Shown piece by piece: positions 1 to 8,831 of a stretch of DNA of 64,000 nucleotides. The position numbers and the translations under genes were made by a program. Each line of letters starts with the position of its first letter. Position 1 is the first letter of the stretch. The notes under the pieces are model-generated. The model saw nothing but the letters and a program-made list of their open reading frames with translations, had not been told where the DNA came from and ran no database searches. The stretch comes from Mycobacterium sp. ACS1612. Its GTDB lineage: Bacteria > Actinomycetota > Actinomycetes > Mycobacteriales > Mycobacteriaceae. Where the stretch lies: the NCBI RefSeq assembly GCF_001667505.1, contig NZ_LZHZ01000063.1, forward strand, positions 124,001-188,000. The letters are read 5' to 3'.

Positions 1-425
1 TCGCCGTGGGCGGACAGCGCCTGCCGTTTGAACTCGAGCACCTGCGGCTGATCGAGTTCGAACACCACGGTGCCGTCGGGCCACGGCAGCCGGTAACCGC
101 GCGAGTCCAACCCGGCGGCCAGCAACACGATTTGGCGCACTCCCGCTTCCGCGGCCGCGGTGAAGTAGGTGTCGAAGTACCTGGTGCGCACGCCCTGGAA
201 GTTGATGAAGTAGTCCCCGAACTCGGTCCGCAGCGGATGCTCGGGGGCGCCGCCGTCGAGTAGCTCCGCCCACTCGCCGCCCACGGCGCGGCAAAACACC
301 TCGGCGTACGGGTCGACCGCTGCAGGGTTGGCCTTCTGCGCCTCCAAAGCCCGTGCCGCGGCGACGAACAAAGCAGTGTTGCCGACGCTCGTCGTGATGT
401 CCCAGGTGTCGTTATCGGTACGCAC
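1..425 (-). CDS. SAM-dependent methyltransferase (LCMT-like mycobacterial family), 3' end outside window
   Basis: Reading on the minus strand from GTG at 425 gives 141 codons before the window edge. The N-terminus (RTDNDTWDITTSVGNTALFV) is the usual opening of the large mycobacterial family of putative class I methyltransferases related to leucine carboxyl methyltransferase. Residues 101-110 (LLAAGLDSRG) form the glycine-rich SAM-binding motif, followed by FELDQP, where the acidic residue normally contacts the SAM ribose. The substrate is unknown for nearly all members. No in-frame ATG lies just upstream, so GTG 425 is the best start. The C-terminal half is not in the window. Confidence 0.85.
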   Translation of the reverse strand, partial: MRTDNDTWDITTSVGNTALFVAAARALEAQKANPAAVDPYAEVFCRAVGGEWAELLDGGAPEHPLRTEFGDYFINFQGVRTRYFDTYFTAAAEAGVRQIVLLAAGLDSRGYRLPWPDGTVVFELDQPQVLEFKRQALSAHG

Positions 426-496
426 GTACGCGTTTATACGCTCCGATGCTGGACGGTTCTCTCAGGCTGGTTCGGTGGCAAATCCGACCAGGCGCC

Positions 497-1378
497 CTAA
501 ACCAGCGGGCGGCCGGTCCGAATCCGCCAGTCCAGGTCCTTCAGCAGCACGTTGAACGGGAACTGCCGGACGAAACGCGGCATCAGGTTGTTGAGGAAGC
601 GAAGCACACGGATGGTGCGGTCGAAGCGGCGCTGCCTCGCCGCGTTCCACTCCAGCCTCATCTCGTCGCGGAACCGTTGCGGCAGAAAGCCCGTCGTGAT
701 CATCAAGTTGAAGTCGTCGAGCCTGCGCTGCACCGGGACAGGCAACTTGACGCCACGGATGCGGCCCGCGGCGATCGGCCACAGATAGTCGCGCACGGCG
801 TCGTCGATATGGACCTTTCCCAGCGACTCCTCCCAGTACCGATCGAACGCGGCACGGTCCTTCGGCCACATGTCCTCAGGAACCTGCAATGTGGTTCCGA
901 GCGGCAACCCCTCGGCATAATGCCGCTCGGCAGTCTCCTGGTCCATCTCGCCGACGAACAACCGGTACACATCCACCGCGCCCTTGTACAGGCAGGCCCC
1001 CACCCACAGCTGGAGGTCGCGGTCGAACGCGTTGTAGGTGACGGGACTCTCGTCGGTCGAATAGACCTGAGCGTGAGCGCGATTGACCGCACGCCGGAAC
1101 GCCGCCTTTTGCTCGGGCGAACCCTGAGTGGCGACAGCGAGGTAGGTGAACGTGGTGCGCGCGCGCTTGATCGGATGCAGGTCCACCCGGCCGCTTTCGA
1201 CACGGCTTTCCATCACCCCGTAGCCGACCCCGGGCCGGGCCAACTGCATGATCACGTTCGCCGGGCCTGCCAGCAGCGCAACGCCCATCAACCCGTCGTC
1301 GAAGTTCGCGCCGCGGCGCCGCGGCTTCGTCGGATTCACGAGGGCGGCGTCGCTGACCGGCCGCTCGACCTGTGCCAC
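497..1378 (-). CDS. MpaB/latex-clearing-protein-like oxygenase (DUF2236)
   Basis: A 293-residue protein starting at GTG 1378. It matches the DUF2236 family (MpaB of mycophenolate synthesis, rubber oxygenase Lcp), heme-binding proteins that cleave or oxidise hydrophobic substrates. The segment RARTTFTYLAVATQGSPEQ near residues 72-90 and the following RAVNRAHAQV with a His near 100 correspond to the family's Arg/His core. There is no signal peptide, so it is probably cytoplasmic. It is divergent from the TetR gene at 1469, the same arrangement as Rv0276/Rv0275c recalled from M. tuberculosis, which suggests control by that TetR. The substrate is not predictable. Confidence 0.8.
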   Translation of the reverse strand: MAQVERPVSDAALVNPTKPRRRGANFDDGLMGVALLAGPANVIMQLARPGVGYGVMESRVESGRVDLHPIKRARTTFTYLAVATQGSPEQKAAFRRAVNRAHAQVYSTDESPVTYNAFDRDLQLWVGACLYKGAVDVYRLFVGEMDQETAERHYAEGLPLGTTLQVPEDMWPKDRAAFDRYWEESLGKVHIDDAVRDYLWPIAAGRIRGVKLPVPVQRRLDDFNLMITTGFLPQRFRDEMRLEWNAARQRRFDRTIRVLRFLNNLMPRFVRQFPFNVLLKDLDWRIRTGRPLV

Positions 1379-1468
1379 CGGTCGCTGATCGTCATTGACC
1401 CGCCTAGAGAGAATGTGAGAACGTCTGTTTCCAGATTATCTTGCCGGCGTCTCGACGGCGGTGTCAAG

Positions 1469-2095
1469 ATGGATCCGATGGCTCAAGTGCGCCCCTACCG
1501 GGGCATCGAGGCGGCCGACCGGGTCGCCGAGCGACGGCGCCGGTTCCTGGAAGCGGGTCTGGACATCCTCGGATCCGACTCCGACTTGTCCGAACTGACC
1601 GTGCGGGGCATCTGCCGCCAGGCCGGCGTTGCGTTGCGCTACTTTTACGAGAGCTTCTCCGACAAGGACGACCTGATCGCCGCGGTGTACGACTGGGTGA
1701 TCGCCGACATCGCCACGACGACACAGGCCGCGGTCGCGGCGGCGCCGGTGCCCGAGCAGAGCCGGGCGGCCATGGCCAACATCGTCCGGAACATCGCCGC
1801 CGACCCGCGGGTGGGCCGGCTGCTGTTCAGTTCGCAGCTGTCGAACCCGGTCGTGGTGCGCAAGCGCACAGAATCCTTCGCGTTGATGGCGTTACTGACG
1901 TTTCAACATGCCAGCACCGTCGGCGGCGGGCACACCGACCGCGTCAAGGCCGGGGCCCACTTCGTGGTCGGCGGCGTCGCGCAGATGATCACCTCATGGC
2001 TGGCAGGCGATGTATCGCTGGACAACGACGAACTGGTCGACCAACTGGCCTCGATGATCGACGCGCTCGCCGTTCCCGACCTCTATACCGATTAG
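1469..2095 (+). CDS. TetR family regulator (Rv0275c-like)
   Basis: About 208 residues. The N-terminal helix-turn-helix (LTVRGICRQAGVALRYFYES, near residues 50-70) is typical of TetR. The C-terminal domain carries a long helix bundle with no recognisable ligand signature. The start may be ATG 1469 or ATG 1478; neither has a strong ribosome-binding site, and a long upstream extension in the same frame is antisense to the oxygenase gene and was discarded. It is divergent from the MpaB-like gene across about 90 nt and convergent with the VOC gene (stop codons overlap by 4 nt). Likely a local repressor of the oxygenase. Confidence 0.85.
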   Translation: MDPMAQVRPYRGIEAADRVAERRRRFLEAGLDILGSDSDLSELTVRGICRQAGVALRYFYESFSDKDDLIAAVYDWVIADIATTTQAAVAAAPVPEQSRAAMANIVRNIAADPRVGRLLFSSQLSNPVVVRKRTESFALMALLTFQHASTVGGGHTDRVKAGAHFVVGGVAQMITSWLAGDVSLDNDELVDQLASMIDALAVPDLYTD

Positions 2096-2673
2096 CGCCC
2101 TGCGGGCACCCTCGGCCTGCGATCGGCCGCGGTCTTCGGCGTGGTCTGCGCGTCGGTTTCAGTGAATTCTTTTGTCCAGCAAGCAAACTCGAGTGTAATA
2201 CCGTCCGGATCGAGAAAGTAGAACGACCGCACGTACACACCGGGATGCACCGTCGGCGACACCTGGGCTTCGCTCTCGTCGTGGTTGAGCACCGGGCCGA
2301 CGCGCACGCCCTTGTCCTTGAGTCGCTGCCGATACTCGTCGAACTTCTCGGCGGGCACATGGAACGCGAGGTGGTTCATGGTGCTGACGGCGCTGACGAT
2401 GTCGCCGATCCCGGGTATCGCCTCCGGTGACGAAACGCCAGGCACCCTGTCCGGCGCATCGGCAAACCAGAAGAACGCGACACAGTCGCCGTTGCCCGCA
2501 TCGAAGAAGAAGTGCTGACCCATGCCGCCCGGCAGATCCAGCGATTTGATCAGCGGCATGCCGAGCACATTGCTGTAGAAGTCGACCGTGCGCGCCATGT
2601 CGGAGCAGACCAGGGCCACGTGGTTGATGCCGCCGAGTTCGAATTCGGAATTGGGATTGGATGGCTTGATCAC
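2092..2673 (-). CDS. VOC-superfamily dioxygenase/glyoxalase-like protein (Rv0274-like)
   Basis: A 193-residue single-module VOC protein. Candidate metal ligands are His in INHVALV (near residue 18), His in MNHLAFHV and Glu in GITLEFACW, the spacing of extradiol dioxygenase and glyoxalase folds. The frame stays open upstream, but GTG 2673 is chosen because a GAGGAG ribosome-binding site lies 8 nt ahead. This gives the 193-residue length recalled for Rv0274. It is divergent from the TetR at 2751 across a strong dyad (2701-2724), so that TetR probably controls it. The substrate is unknown; a ring-cleavage or hydrophobic catabolic role is inferred from the neighbourhood. Confidence 0.8.
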   Translation of the reverse strand: MIKPSNPNSEFELGGINHVALVCSDMARTVDFYSNVLGMPLIKSLDLPGGMGQHFFFDAGNGDCVAFFWFADAPDRVPGVSSPEAIPGIGDIVSAVSTMNHLAFHVPAEKFDEYRQRLKDKGVRVGPVLNHDESEAQVSPTVHPGVYVRSFYFLDPDGITLEFACWTKEFTETDAQTTPKTAADRRPRVPAGR

Positions 2674-2700
2674 GTTCGCAACTCCTCTAGCCAAGCTCGA

Positions 2701-2724
2701 AATCTGAATCTAACATCAGATTCA
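2701..2724. promoter_or_regulatory. Two overlapping dyads, probable TetR operator
   Basis: TGAATCT (2705-2711) and AGATTCA (2718-2724) are perfect inverted arms with a 6-nt spacer. AATCTGA (2701-2707) and TCAGATT (2716-2722) form a second perfect pair with an 8-nt spacer. The site lies between the divergent VOC gene (start 2673) and TetR gene (start 2751), the expected place for an autoregulatory operator. The operator role is inferred. Confidence 0.6.
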
Positions 2725-2750
2725 CTTTGGATCAACGGCCGAGGAGTCCC

Positions 2751-3380
2751 GTGACCGTCAGCCCCCGCGAGCAGTTGCCGACGGTGCGCGGCAGGCAGAC
2801 GCAGGCTGCAATCGATGCGGCCGCGCGGCGCGTGATCACGCGCAAGGGCATTCTGGCGACGACGATTTCGGACATCGCCGCAGAAGCGGGCAAGTCAACG
2901 GCGTCGTTCTACAACTACTACGACTCCAAGGAAGCAATGGTCCGCGAGTGGGCCGTGCGGTTTCGCGACGAGGCGCGGGAGCGGTCCCGGGCGGCCGCGG
3001 AACCCGGCCTGACCAACTGGGAACGCGCGTATCAGGCGGCCGCCGCGCATTGGCACACCTATCGCAACAGGCTCGCCGAGATCATCAGCGTCTCGCAACT
3101 GGCCATGATCAGTGACGATTTCGCCGAATACTGGGCGGACATCTGCTCCCTGCCCATAGCGTTGATCACCGACATGGTGAAACAAGCTCAGCGGCAGGGC
3201 TTCTGCGCAGCCGACGACGATCCGCATCTGGTTGCGGTCGCGATGGTGTCCATGCTCAATCAGTTCTGCTATACGCAACTGTCCGGCGACGCGCGTGCTG
3301 TCGACGACGACGCGTGCATCACCATGCTGGCCAACATCTTCTACCGGACGATCTACCCCAAGGAGGCCGGCCTGCCATGA
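2751..3380 (+). CDS. TetR family regulator (Rv0273c-like)
   Basis: About 209 residues from GTG 2751, which follows a GAGGAG ribosome-binding site. The frame stays open to 2727, but that extension would precede the RBS. The HTH (TTISDIAAEAGKSTASFYNY) is a clear TetR N-terminal domain, followed by YYDSKEAMVREW as helix 4. Its stop codon overlaps the ATG of the hydrolase at 3377 (ATGA), so the two are translationally coupled. It probably represses the divergent VOC gene and its own operon of hydrolase, dehydrogenase and possibly fadE6. Confidence 0.88.
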   Translation: MTVSPREQLPTVRGRQTQAAIDAAARRVITRKGILATTISDIAAEAGKSTASFYNYYDSKEAMVREWAVRFRDEARERSRAAAEPGLTNWERAYQAAAAHWHTYRNRLAEIISVSQLAMISDDFAEYWADICSLPIALITDMVKQAQRQGFCAADDDPHLVAVAMVSMLNQFCYTQLSGDARAVDDDACITMLANIFYRTIYPKEAGLP

Positions 3381-4519
3381 CGAAAACCGCGACGTCATCC
3401 GGAACTCCGGGCGTCACACGCGAATTCGTCGGTTTGGACTCACCGACAGCGCGGCGCGCCGGTTCCGGCGGCCATCCGTGCCAGGGGCTCTACCACCGCG
3501 GCGTCGGACGCAAGCCGAAGGTCGCGATGATAGCCGCGCACTATCAGATCGACTTCTCCGAGCACTATCTCGCCGACTACATGGCCACCCGCGGCATCGG
3601 TTTCCTCGGCTGGAACACCCGCTATCGCGGATATGAGAGCAGTTTCCTGCTCGACCACGCCCTCGTCGACATCGGTGTCGGGGTCCGATGGCTGCGCGCG
3701 GTACAAGGTGTGGAAAGCATTGTGCTGCTGGGCAATTCCGGCGGTGGTTCGCTGATGGCCGCCTATCAGGCCCAAGCGGTCGACCCGCATGTGACGCCGC
3801 TGCCGGGCATGCGGCCCGCGGCCGGCCTCGCCGATCTCCCGCCCGCTGACGGCTACGTGGCAAGCGCTGCGCATCCCGGGCGCCCCGATGTGCTGACCGC
3901 CTGGATGGACGCGTCGGTCATCGACGAAAACGACCCGTTGGCAGCGGATCCCGATCTCGACCTGTTCAACGAACACAACGGGCCGCCGTACTCCAAGGAG
4001 TTCATCGAGCACTACCGGTCGGCGCAGATCGCCCGCAACCATGCGATCACCGACTGGGCGGAGACCGAACTCAAGCGGGTGCATGCGGCGGGTTTCTCGG
4101 ACCGCCCCTTCACGGTGCACCGGACGTGGGCGGACCCGCGGATGGTCGATCCCACGATCGAGCCGACCAAACGGCCCGCCAACATGTGTTACGCCGGACC
4201 GCCGGTCAAGGCCAACCGGTCGGCCCACGGCATCGCCGCCGCCTGCACTCTGCGCAACTGGCTGGGCATGTGGAGCCTTCGGCACGCCCAGACACGCGCC
4301 GAACCGCACCTGGCCCGCATCGACTGTCCCGCGTTGGTGATCAACGCCGAGCAGGACACCGGTGTCTTTCCCAGTGATGCGCAACGCATCTATGACGCTT
4401 TGGCCAGTTCGGACAAGTCGCAGTGCGCCATCGACACCGACCATTACTTCACCACGCCTGGAGCGCGCAGCGAGAAGGCCGATACGATCGCCAAGTGGAT
4501 CACCAAGCGGTGGCGTTAG
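3377..4519 (+). CDS. Alpha/beta hydrolase (Rv0272c-like)
   Basis: A 380-residue alpha/beta hydrolase. The nucleophile elbow is LLGNSGGGS near residues 121-129 with the Ser in GNSGG. Asp in INAEQDTGVFP and His in DTDHYFTTP near the C-terminus complete a plausible triad. There is no signal peptide. ATG 3377 is supported by AAGGAGG at 3360 and by the ATGA overlap with the TetR stop. It lies in an operon with TetR upstream and a D-2-hydroxyacid dehydrogenase whose GTG start overlaps its stop by 10 nt. An esterase or thioesterase acting before FadE6 is possible; the substrate is unknown. Confidence 0.82.
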   Translation: MTKTATSSGTPGVTREFVGLDSPTARRAGSGGHPCQGLYHRGVGRKPKVAMIAAHYQIDFSEHYLADYMATRGIGFLGWNTRYRGYESSFLLDHALVDIGVGVRWLRAVQGVESIVLLGNSGGGSLMAAYQAQAVDPHVTPLPGMRPAAGLADLPPADGYVASAAHPGRPDVLTAWMDASVIDENDPLAADPDLDLFNEHNGPPYSKEFIEHYRSAQIARNHAITDWAETELKRVHAAGFSDRPFTVHRTWADPRMVDPTIEPTKRPANMCYAGPPVKANRSAHGIAAACTLRNWLGMWSLRHAQTRAEPHLARIDCPALVINAEQDTGVFPSDAQRIYDALASSDKSQCAIDTDHYFTTPGARSEKADTIAKWITKRWR

Positions 4520-5487
4520 CTGTTGGCTCTTCGCGCAAGCGCTCATCGCTGAGAGTCCTCGCCCACTTCCTTCCCGGCCGCAGGGACGTCGAATTCCTTG
4601 CCCCAGAGTCGGATTGGCTTGACGTCCGGTATTGCGCCGAGGACGACGACGCCACGTTCCACCGCGAGCTGCCCGACGCCGAAGTCATCTGGCATGTGCT
4701 GCGGCCGATCTCCGGTGACGACCTCGAGAAAGCGACCAAACTCAAACTCGTACACAAGTTGGGCGCCGGAGTGAACACCATCGACGTCGACACCGCAACC
4801 CGACTTGGCGTCGCGGTGGCGAACATGCCCGGCGCCAACGCGCCGTCGGTCGCCGAGGGCACCGTGCTGCTGATGCTCGCCGCACTGCGCCGGCTACCCG
4901 CGCTGGATCGCGCGACCCGCGACGGCAAGGGTTGGCCGACGGACCCAATCCTCGGCGACACCGTGCGCGATATCGGCGGGTGCACGGTGGGCCTGATCGG
5001 ATACGGCAACATCGCTAAGGCCGTCGAGCGCATCGTGTCGGCGATGGGCGCCCAGGTCCTGCACACCAGCACCCGCGACGACGGCCACCCCGACTGGCGC
5101 CCGCTGCCCGATCTGCTGTCCGCCAGCGACATCGTCTCTCTGCATCTGCCGCTCACCGAGGCGACCGCGCGCATCCTCGACCGCACCGCGCTGGCCCGGA
5201 TGAAGCCCGGCGCCGTCCTGGTCAACACCTCACGAGGCGGCGTGGCCGACGAAGCGGCGCTCGTCGACGCACTGCGCACCGGCAGCCTGGCCGCGGCGGG
5301 TCTGGACGTCTACTCGGAAGAACCCGTTCCCGCCGACAACCCGCTGCTCACTCTCGACAATGTGGTGCTCACGCCACACGTCACCTGGTACACCGCCGAC
5401 ACCATGCGGCGCTACCTGGAACACGCTCTGGACAACTGCAGGCGGATCAGGGACGGCCGGAGTCTGACCAACGTCGTCAACGAGTAA
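4510..5487 (+). CDS. D-isomer-specific 2-hydroxyacid dehydrogenase
   Basis: A 325-residue NAD(P)-dependent dehydrogenase of the phosphoglycerate/formate dehydrogenase type. The Rossmann motif is VGLIGYGNIAKAVER near residues 161-175. Catalytic Arg lies in LVNTSRGG, the Glu is expected in the DVYSEEP segment and catalytic His is in LTPHVTWYT. GTG 4510 is chosen because it overlaps the hydrolase stop, whereas the open frame further upstream runs inside the hydrolase gene. It is co-transcribed with the hydrolase and followed 59 nt later by fadE6. The 2-hydroxy or 2-oxo acid substrate cannot be told from sequence. I do not recall it in the corresponding M. tuberculosis locus. Confidence 0.85.
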   Translation: MALAVGSSRKRSSLRVLAHFLPGRRDVEFLAPESDWLDVRYCAEDDDATFHRELPDAEVIWHVLRPISGDDLEKATKLKLVHKLGAGVNTIDVDTATRLGVAVANMPGANAPSVAEGTVLLMLAALRRLPALDRATRDGKGWPTDPILGDTVRDIGGCTVGLIGYGNIAKAVERIVSAMGAQVLHTSTRDDGHPDWRPLPDLLSASDIVSLHLPLTEATARILDRTALARMKPGAVLVNTSRGGVADEAALVDALRTGSLAAAGLDVYSEEPVPADNPLLTLDNVVLTPHVTWYTADTMRRYLEHALDNCRRIRDGRSLTNVVNE

Positions 5488-5497
5488 TCTGGCTCCC

Positions 5498-5509
5498 AAC
5501 CGACCGGTT
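5498..5509. promoter_or_regulatory. Short perfect dyad upstream of fadE6
   Basis: AACCG-AC-CGGTT is a perfect 12-nt inverted repeat 37 nt before the fadE6 start. It may be a TetR-type operator or may arise by chance. No second copy was seen nearby. Confidence 0.35.
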
Positions 5510-5546
5510 AATCGGGAAGACTTCGGCCCTGCCTGGAGGCGGATAC

Positions 5547-7739
5547 ATGCCCATCGCAATCACTGAGGAACACAACGACCTGGCCGATTCGGTCCGGTCC
5601 CTGGTGGCGCGGGTGGCGCCGTCGGAAGTGCTGCACGAAGCGCTGGAGAATCCGATTCCCAATCCCCCACCGTTCTGGAAGGCCGCTGCCGAGCAGGGCC
5701 TCCAAGGCGTTCACCTGGCGGAATCTGTTGGCGGACAGGGTTTCGGCATCCTCGAGTTGGCCATCGTGCTCGCCGAGTTCGGCTACGGCGCGGTGCCAGG
5801 ACCGTTCGTGCCGTCCGCGATCGCCAGCGCGCTGATCTCGGCCAACGACCCCGACGCGAAACTGCTCAACGACCTGGCCTCCGGCGACGTCATCGCCGCA
5901 TACGCGATCGACTCCGGCCTGACGGCCACCCGGCACGGGGACGGCCTCGTCATCCGCGGCGAGGTGCGCGCGGTGCCCGCCGCCGCCCAGGCGTCGGTGC
6001 TGGTGCTGCCGGTCGCCATCGACAGCGGTGAAGAGTGGCTGGTGCTCGACGCCGACCAGTTGGAGATCGAACCCGTAGGCAGCATCGATCCGCTTCGGCC
6101 GATCGCGCATGTGCGGGCCAACGCCGTCGAGGTCGGCGACGACCGCGTGCTCGGCAACCTGAGCCGGACCCTGGCTCGGGCGCTGATGTCGACGCTGCTG
6201 TCGGCCGAGTCCATCGGCGTCGCGCGGTGGGCGACCGACACCGCGGCGGGATACGCAAAGATCCGCGAGCAGTTCGGCAGGCCGATCGGCCAGTTCCAAG
6301 CCATCAAGCACAAGTGCGCGGAGATGATCGCCGACACCGAGCGTGCCACCGCCGCGGTGTGGGACGCCGCCCGAGCCATCGACGAGTATCGCGAAACCGG
6401 TTCGCAGGAAAGCGCTTTCGAGTTCGCCGCCGCGGTGGCCGCGACGTTGGCGCCCGCCGCGGCGCTGCACTGCACCCAGGACTGCATCCAGGTGCACGGC
6501 GGCATCGGCTTCACCTGGGAGCACGACACCAACGTCTACTACCGGCGCGCGATCATGCTGGCGGCATGCTTCGGACGCGCCGCGGACTACCCGCAGCAGG
6601 TGGTCGACGTCGCGACCACCACCGGCATTCGCAAGATCGACATCGACCTCGACCCGGACACCGAGAAGCTGCGCGACGAGATCCGCGCGGAAGTCGCGGC
6701 GCTGAAAGCGATTCCGCGTGACGACCGCACCGTCGCGATCGCCGAGGGCGGTTGGGTGGTGCCCCACCTACCCAAGCCGTGGGGTCGCGCGGCCAGCCCC
6801 GTCGAGCAGATCATCATCGCCCAGGAATTTACCGCCGGTAAGGTGCGACGCCCCAACATGGGTATCGCAGCGTGGTTGATTCCATCGGTCGTCGCGTTCG
6901 GCACCGAGGAACAGAAGCAACGCTTCCTGCCGCCGACGCTGCGCGGCGAGATGATCTGGTGCCAGCTGTTTTCCGAGCCGGGATCCGGCTCGGACCTGGC
7001 CAGCCTGAGCACCAAGGCCACCAAGGTCGACGGCGGTTGGCGGATCACCGGCCAGAAAATCTGGACCACCGCCGCACAGCTGTCGCAGTGGGGCATGCTG
7101 CTGGCCAGGACCGATCCGAGCGCACCGAAACACAACGGCATCACCTACTTCCTGCTCGACATGTCCAGCGAGGGCGTCGAGGTCAAGCCGCTTCGCGAGC
7201 TCACCGGCAACGCGATGTTCAACACCGTGTTCCTCGACGACGTGTTCGTCCCCGACGACCTGGTGCTCGGCGAGGTGAACCGCGGCTGGGAGGTCAGTCG
7301 CACCACGCTGACCGCAGAGCGGGTGTCCATCGGCAGCAGCGAGGCGCCGTTCCTGGCCAACCTCAACGGTTTCGTCGAGTTCATCCGCGACGGGCACTTC
7401 GACCAGATCGACCAGAACCATGCCGGCAGACTGATCGCCGAGGGCCATGCCGCCAAGCTGCTCAACATGCGCTCGACGCTGCTGACGTTGGCGGGCGGCG
7501 ATCCGATGCCCGCCGCCGCGATCTCGAAGCTGCTGTCGATGCGCACCGGCCAGGGGTATGCGGAGTTCGCGGTGTCCTCCTTCGGCACCGACGGCGCGAT
7601 CGGCGATCCCGACCAACTTCAGGGCCAGTGGGCGCAGATGCTGCTGGCCAGCCGGGCCACCACGATTTACGGCGGCACGTCGGAGGTGCAGCTCAACATC
7701 ATCGCTGAGCGGCTGCTGGGACTGCCCCGCGACCCGTAA
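5547..7739 (+). CDS. fadE6: Fused two-domain acyl-CoA dehydrogenase FadE6
   Basis: A 730-residue fusion of two acyl-CoA dehydrogenase modules (about 1-355 and 370-730). The opening MPIAITEEHNDLADSVRSLV and the length agree with FadE6 (Rv0271c, recalled as 731 residues). The N-terminal half carries REQFGRPIGQFQAIKHKCAE and VHGGIGFTWEHD. The C-terminal half carries CQLFSEPGSGSDLASL (FAD/substrate loop) and IYGGTSEVQLNII with the Glu expected to act as base. Fusion proteins of this kind form a pseudo-heterotetramer from one chain, with FAD at the inter-domain interface. Role: alpha,beta-dehydrogenation of an acyl-CoA, probably made by the neighbouring FadD2. ETF is the expected electron acceptor. 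Confidence 0.92.
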   Translation: MPIAITEEHNDLADSVRSLVARVAPSEVLHEALENPIPNPPPFWKAAAEQGLQGVHLAESVGGQGFGILELAIVLAEFGYGAVPGPFVPSAIASALISANDPDAKLLNDLASGDVIAAYAIDSGLTATRHGDGLVIRGEVRAVPAAAQASVLVLPVAIDSGEEWLVLDADQLEIEPVGSIDPLRPIAHVRANAVEVGDDRVLGNLSRTLARALMSTLLSAESIGVARWATDTAAGYAKIREQFGRPIGQFQAIKHKCAEMIADTERATAAVWDAARAIDEYRETGSQESAFEFAAAVAATLAPAAALHCTQDCIQVHGGIGFTWEHDTNVYYRRAIMLAACFGRAADYPQQVVDVATTTGIRKIDIDLDPDTEKLRDEIRAEVAALKAIPRDDRTVAIAEGGWVVPHLPKPWGRAASPVEQIIIAQEFTAGKVRRPNMGIAAWLIPSVVAFGTEEQKQRFLPPTLRGEMIWCQLFSEPGSGSDLASLSTKATKVDGGWRITGQKIWTTAAQLSQWGMLLARTDPSAPKHNGITYFLLDMSSEGVEVKPLRELTGNAMFNTVFLDDVFVPDDLVLGEVNRGWEVSRTTLTAERVSIGSSEAPFLANLNGFVEFIRDGHFDQIDQNHAGRLIAEGHAAKLLNMRSTLLTLAGGDPMPAAAISKLLSMRTGQGYAEFAVSSFGTDGAIGDPDQLQGQWAQMLLASRATTIYGGTSEVQLNIIAERLLGLPRDP

Positions 7740-7776
7740 GAAATCGCGCCGCGTCGTCGATATTGCACTGAGGGTC

Positions 7777-8760
7777 GTGGACGGCGGAGAATCACAGCCC
7801 TCATTGCAATTTCGCGAAGGGACCGGGCCCACGAGCGGTGACGTCACGCTGCGCCAGCTGCGATACTTCGCCGTACTGGGCGAGGAGCTGAACTACCGGC
7901 GCGCCGCGGAGCGGCTGTTCATCACCCAACCCGCATTGTCGACGGCGATCAAACAGCTCGAACATCAGCTCGGCGTCATGCTCTTCACCCGCAGCACCCG
8001 CGAGGTCGCGCTGACCGAACTGGGCCAGGCCTGGTTGCCGAAAGTGCGCGACGCGCTGCGCGGCGTCGACGCCGCTGTCGACGACCTCATCGCGCTGTCA
8101 GCGCACTATCGCCGGATCCGGCTGGGCTATCTGATCGGCACCGGCGCGGACCTGCTGTTCCGACTGGTCCGCCACTTCGAGGCCAAGTATCCGGAAATCA
8201 CCTTGGAGCCAAGGGAATTCGACTTCTCCGATCCGACGGCCGGGCTAGCCGACGGCAGCACGGAGGTGGCGATCATCCGGCCTCCGGTGGACCTGCCCGA
8301 ACACCGGATGTTCATTCTCGACGCGGAGAACTGGGTGGCGTGCCTGCCGCGTGATCACCCGCTGGCGAGCCGCTCTGAACTGCACATTGCCGAACTGCTC
8401 GACGACCCGATCGTGGTTGCGCCGGCCAGCGCGGGCCGGTGGCGCGACTACTGGATGGCGATGGACGCCCGCGACGACAAACCGCCCACCATCGCCGCCG
8501 TCGCGGCCACCTACGAAGAGGAGACGACGACGATCGCGCGCGGTCTCGGCATCAGCTTCACCAGCGAGGCCAGCGCGCGCCTGTACAACCGACAGGGCAT
8601 CGCCTACGTGCCGATCGTCGACCGCCCGCGCAACTACACCGCGCTGGCCTGGCATCCGGCCGGGCTGTCCCACGAGGCGGCGCAACTGGTCAAGCATGTC
8701 CGCGAGGAGTGGAGCTTCGGCGAAGGGCAGGCGATCGAACGCCCGGCGACCTACTACTGA
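7777..8760 (+). CDS. LysR family regulator
   Basis: About 327 residues. The winged HTH is near residues 15-75 (LRQLRYFAVLGEELNYRRAA, then ITQPALSTAIKQLE), followed by a periplasmic-binding-like effector domain ending near residue 310. Start codons are uncertain: GTG 7777, preceded by GAGGG, or TTG 7804. It lies just upstream of and co-directional with the APC permease and the amine-transaminase-like gene, which it most likely activates. It lies 37 nt after fadE6 and could share that transcript. Confidence 0.88.
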   Translation: MDGGESQPSLQFREGTGPTSGDVTLRQLRYFAVLGEELNYRRAAERLFITQPALSTAIKQLEHQLGVMLFTRSTREVALTELGQAWLPKVRDALRGVDAAVDDLIALSAHYRRIRLGYLIGTGADLLFRLVRHFEAKYPEITLEPREFDFSDPTAGLADGSTEVAIIRPPVDLPEHRMFILDAENWVACLPRDHPLASRSELHIAELLDDPIVVAPASAGRWRDYWMAMDARDDKPPTIAAVAATYEEETTTIARGLGISFTSEASARLYNRQGIAYVPIVDRPRNYTALAWHPAGLSHEAAQLVKHVREEWSFGEGQAIERPATYY

Positions 8761-8831
8761 TAACGCGGGTTTATAAGTACATCAGAAACTGCAACTTCCG
8801 CCGGTGCGCCCCGGTCGGGTTTCCTCACTTC

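Noticed and set aside
446..1468. Long N-terminal extension of the TetR frame
   Set aside because: It runs antisense through the MpaB-like gene, and the TetR HTH begins only after 1469.
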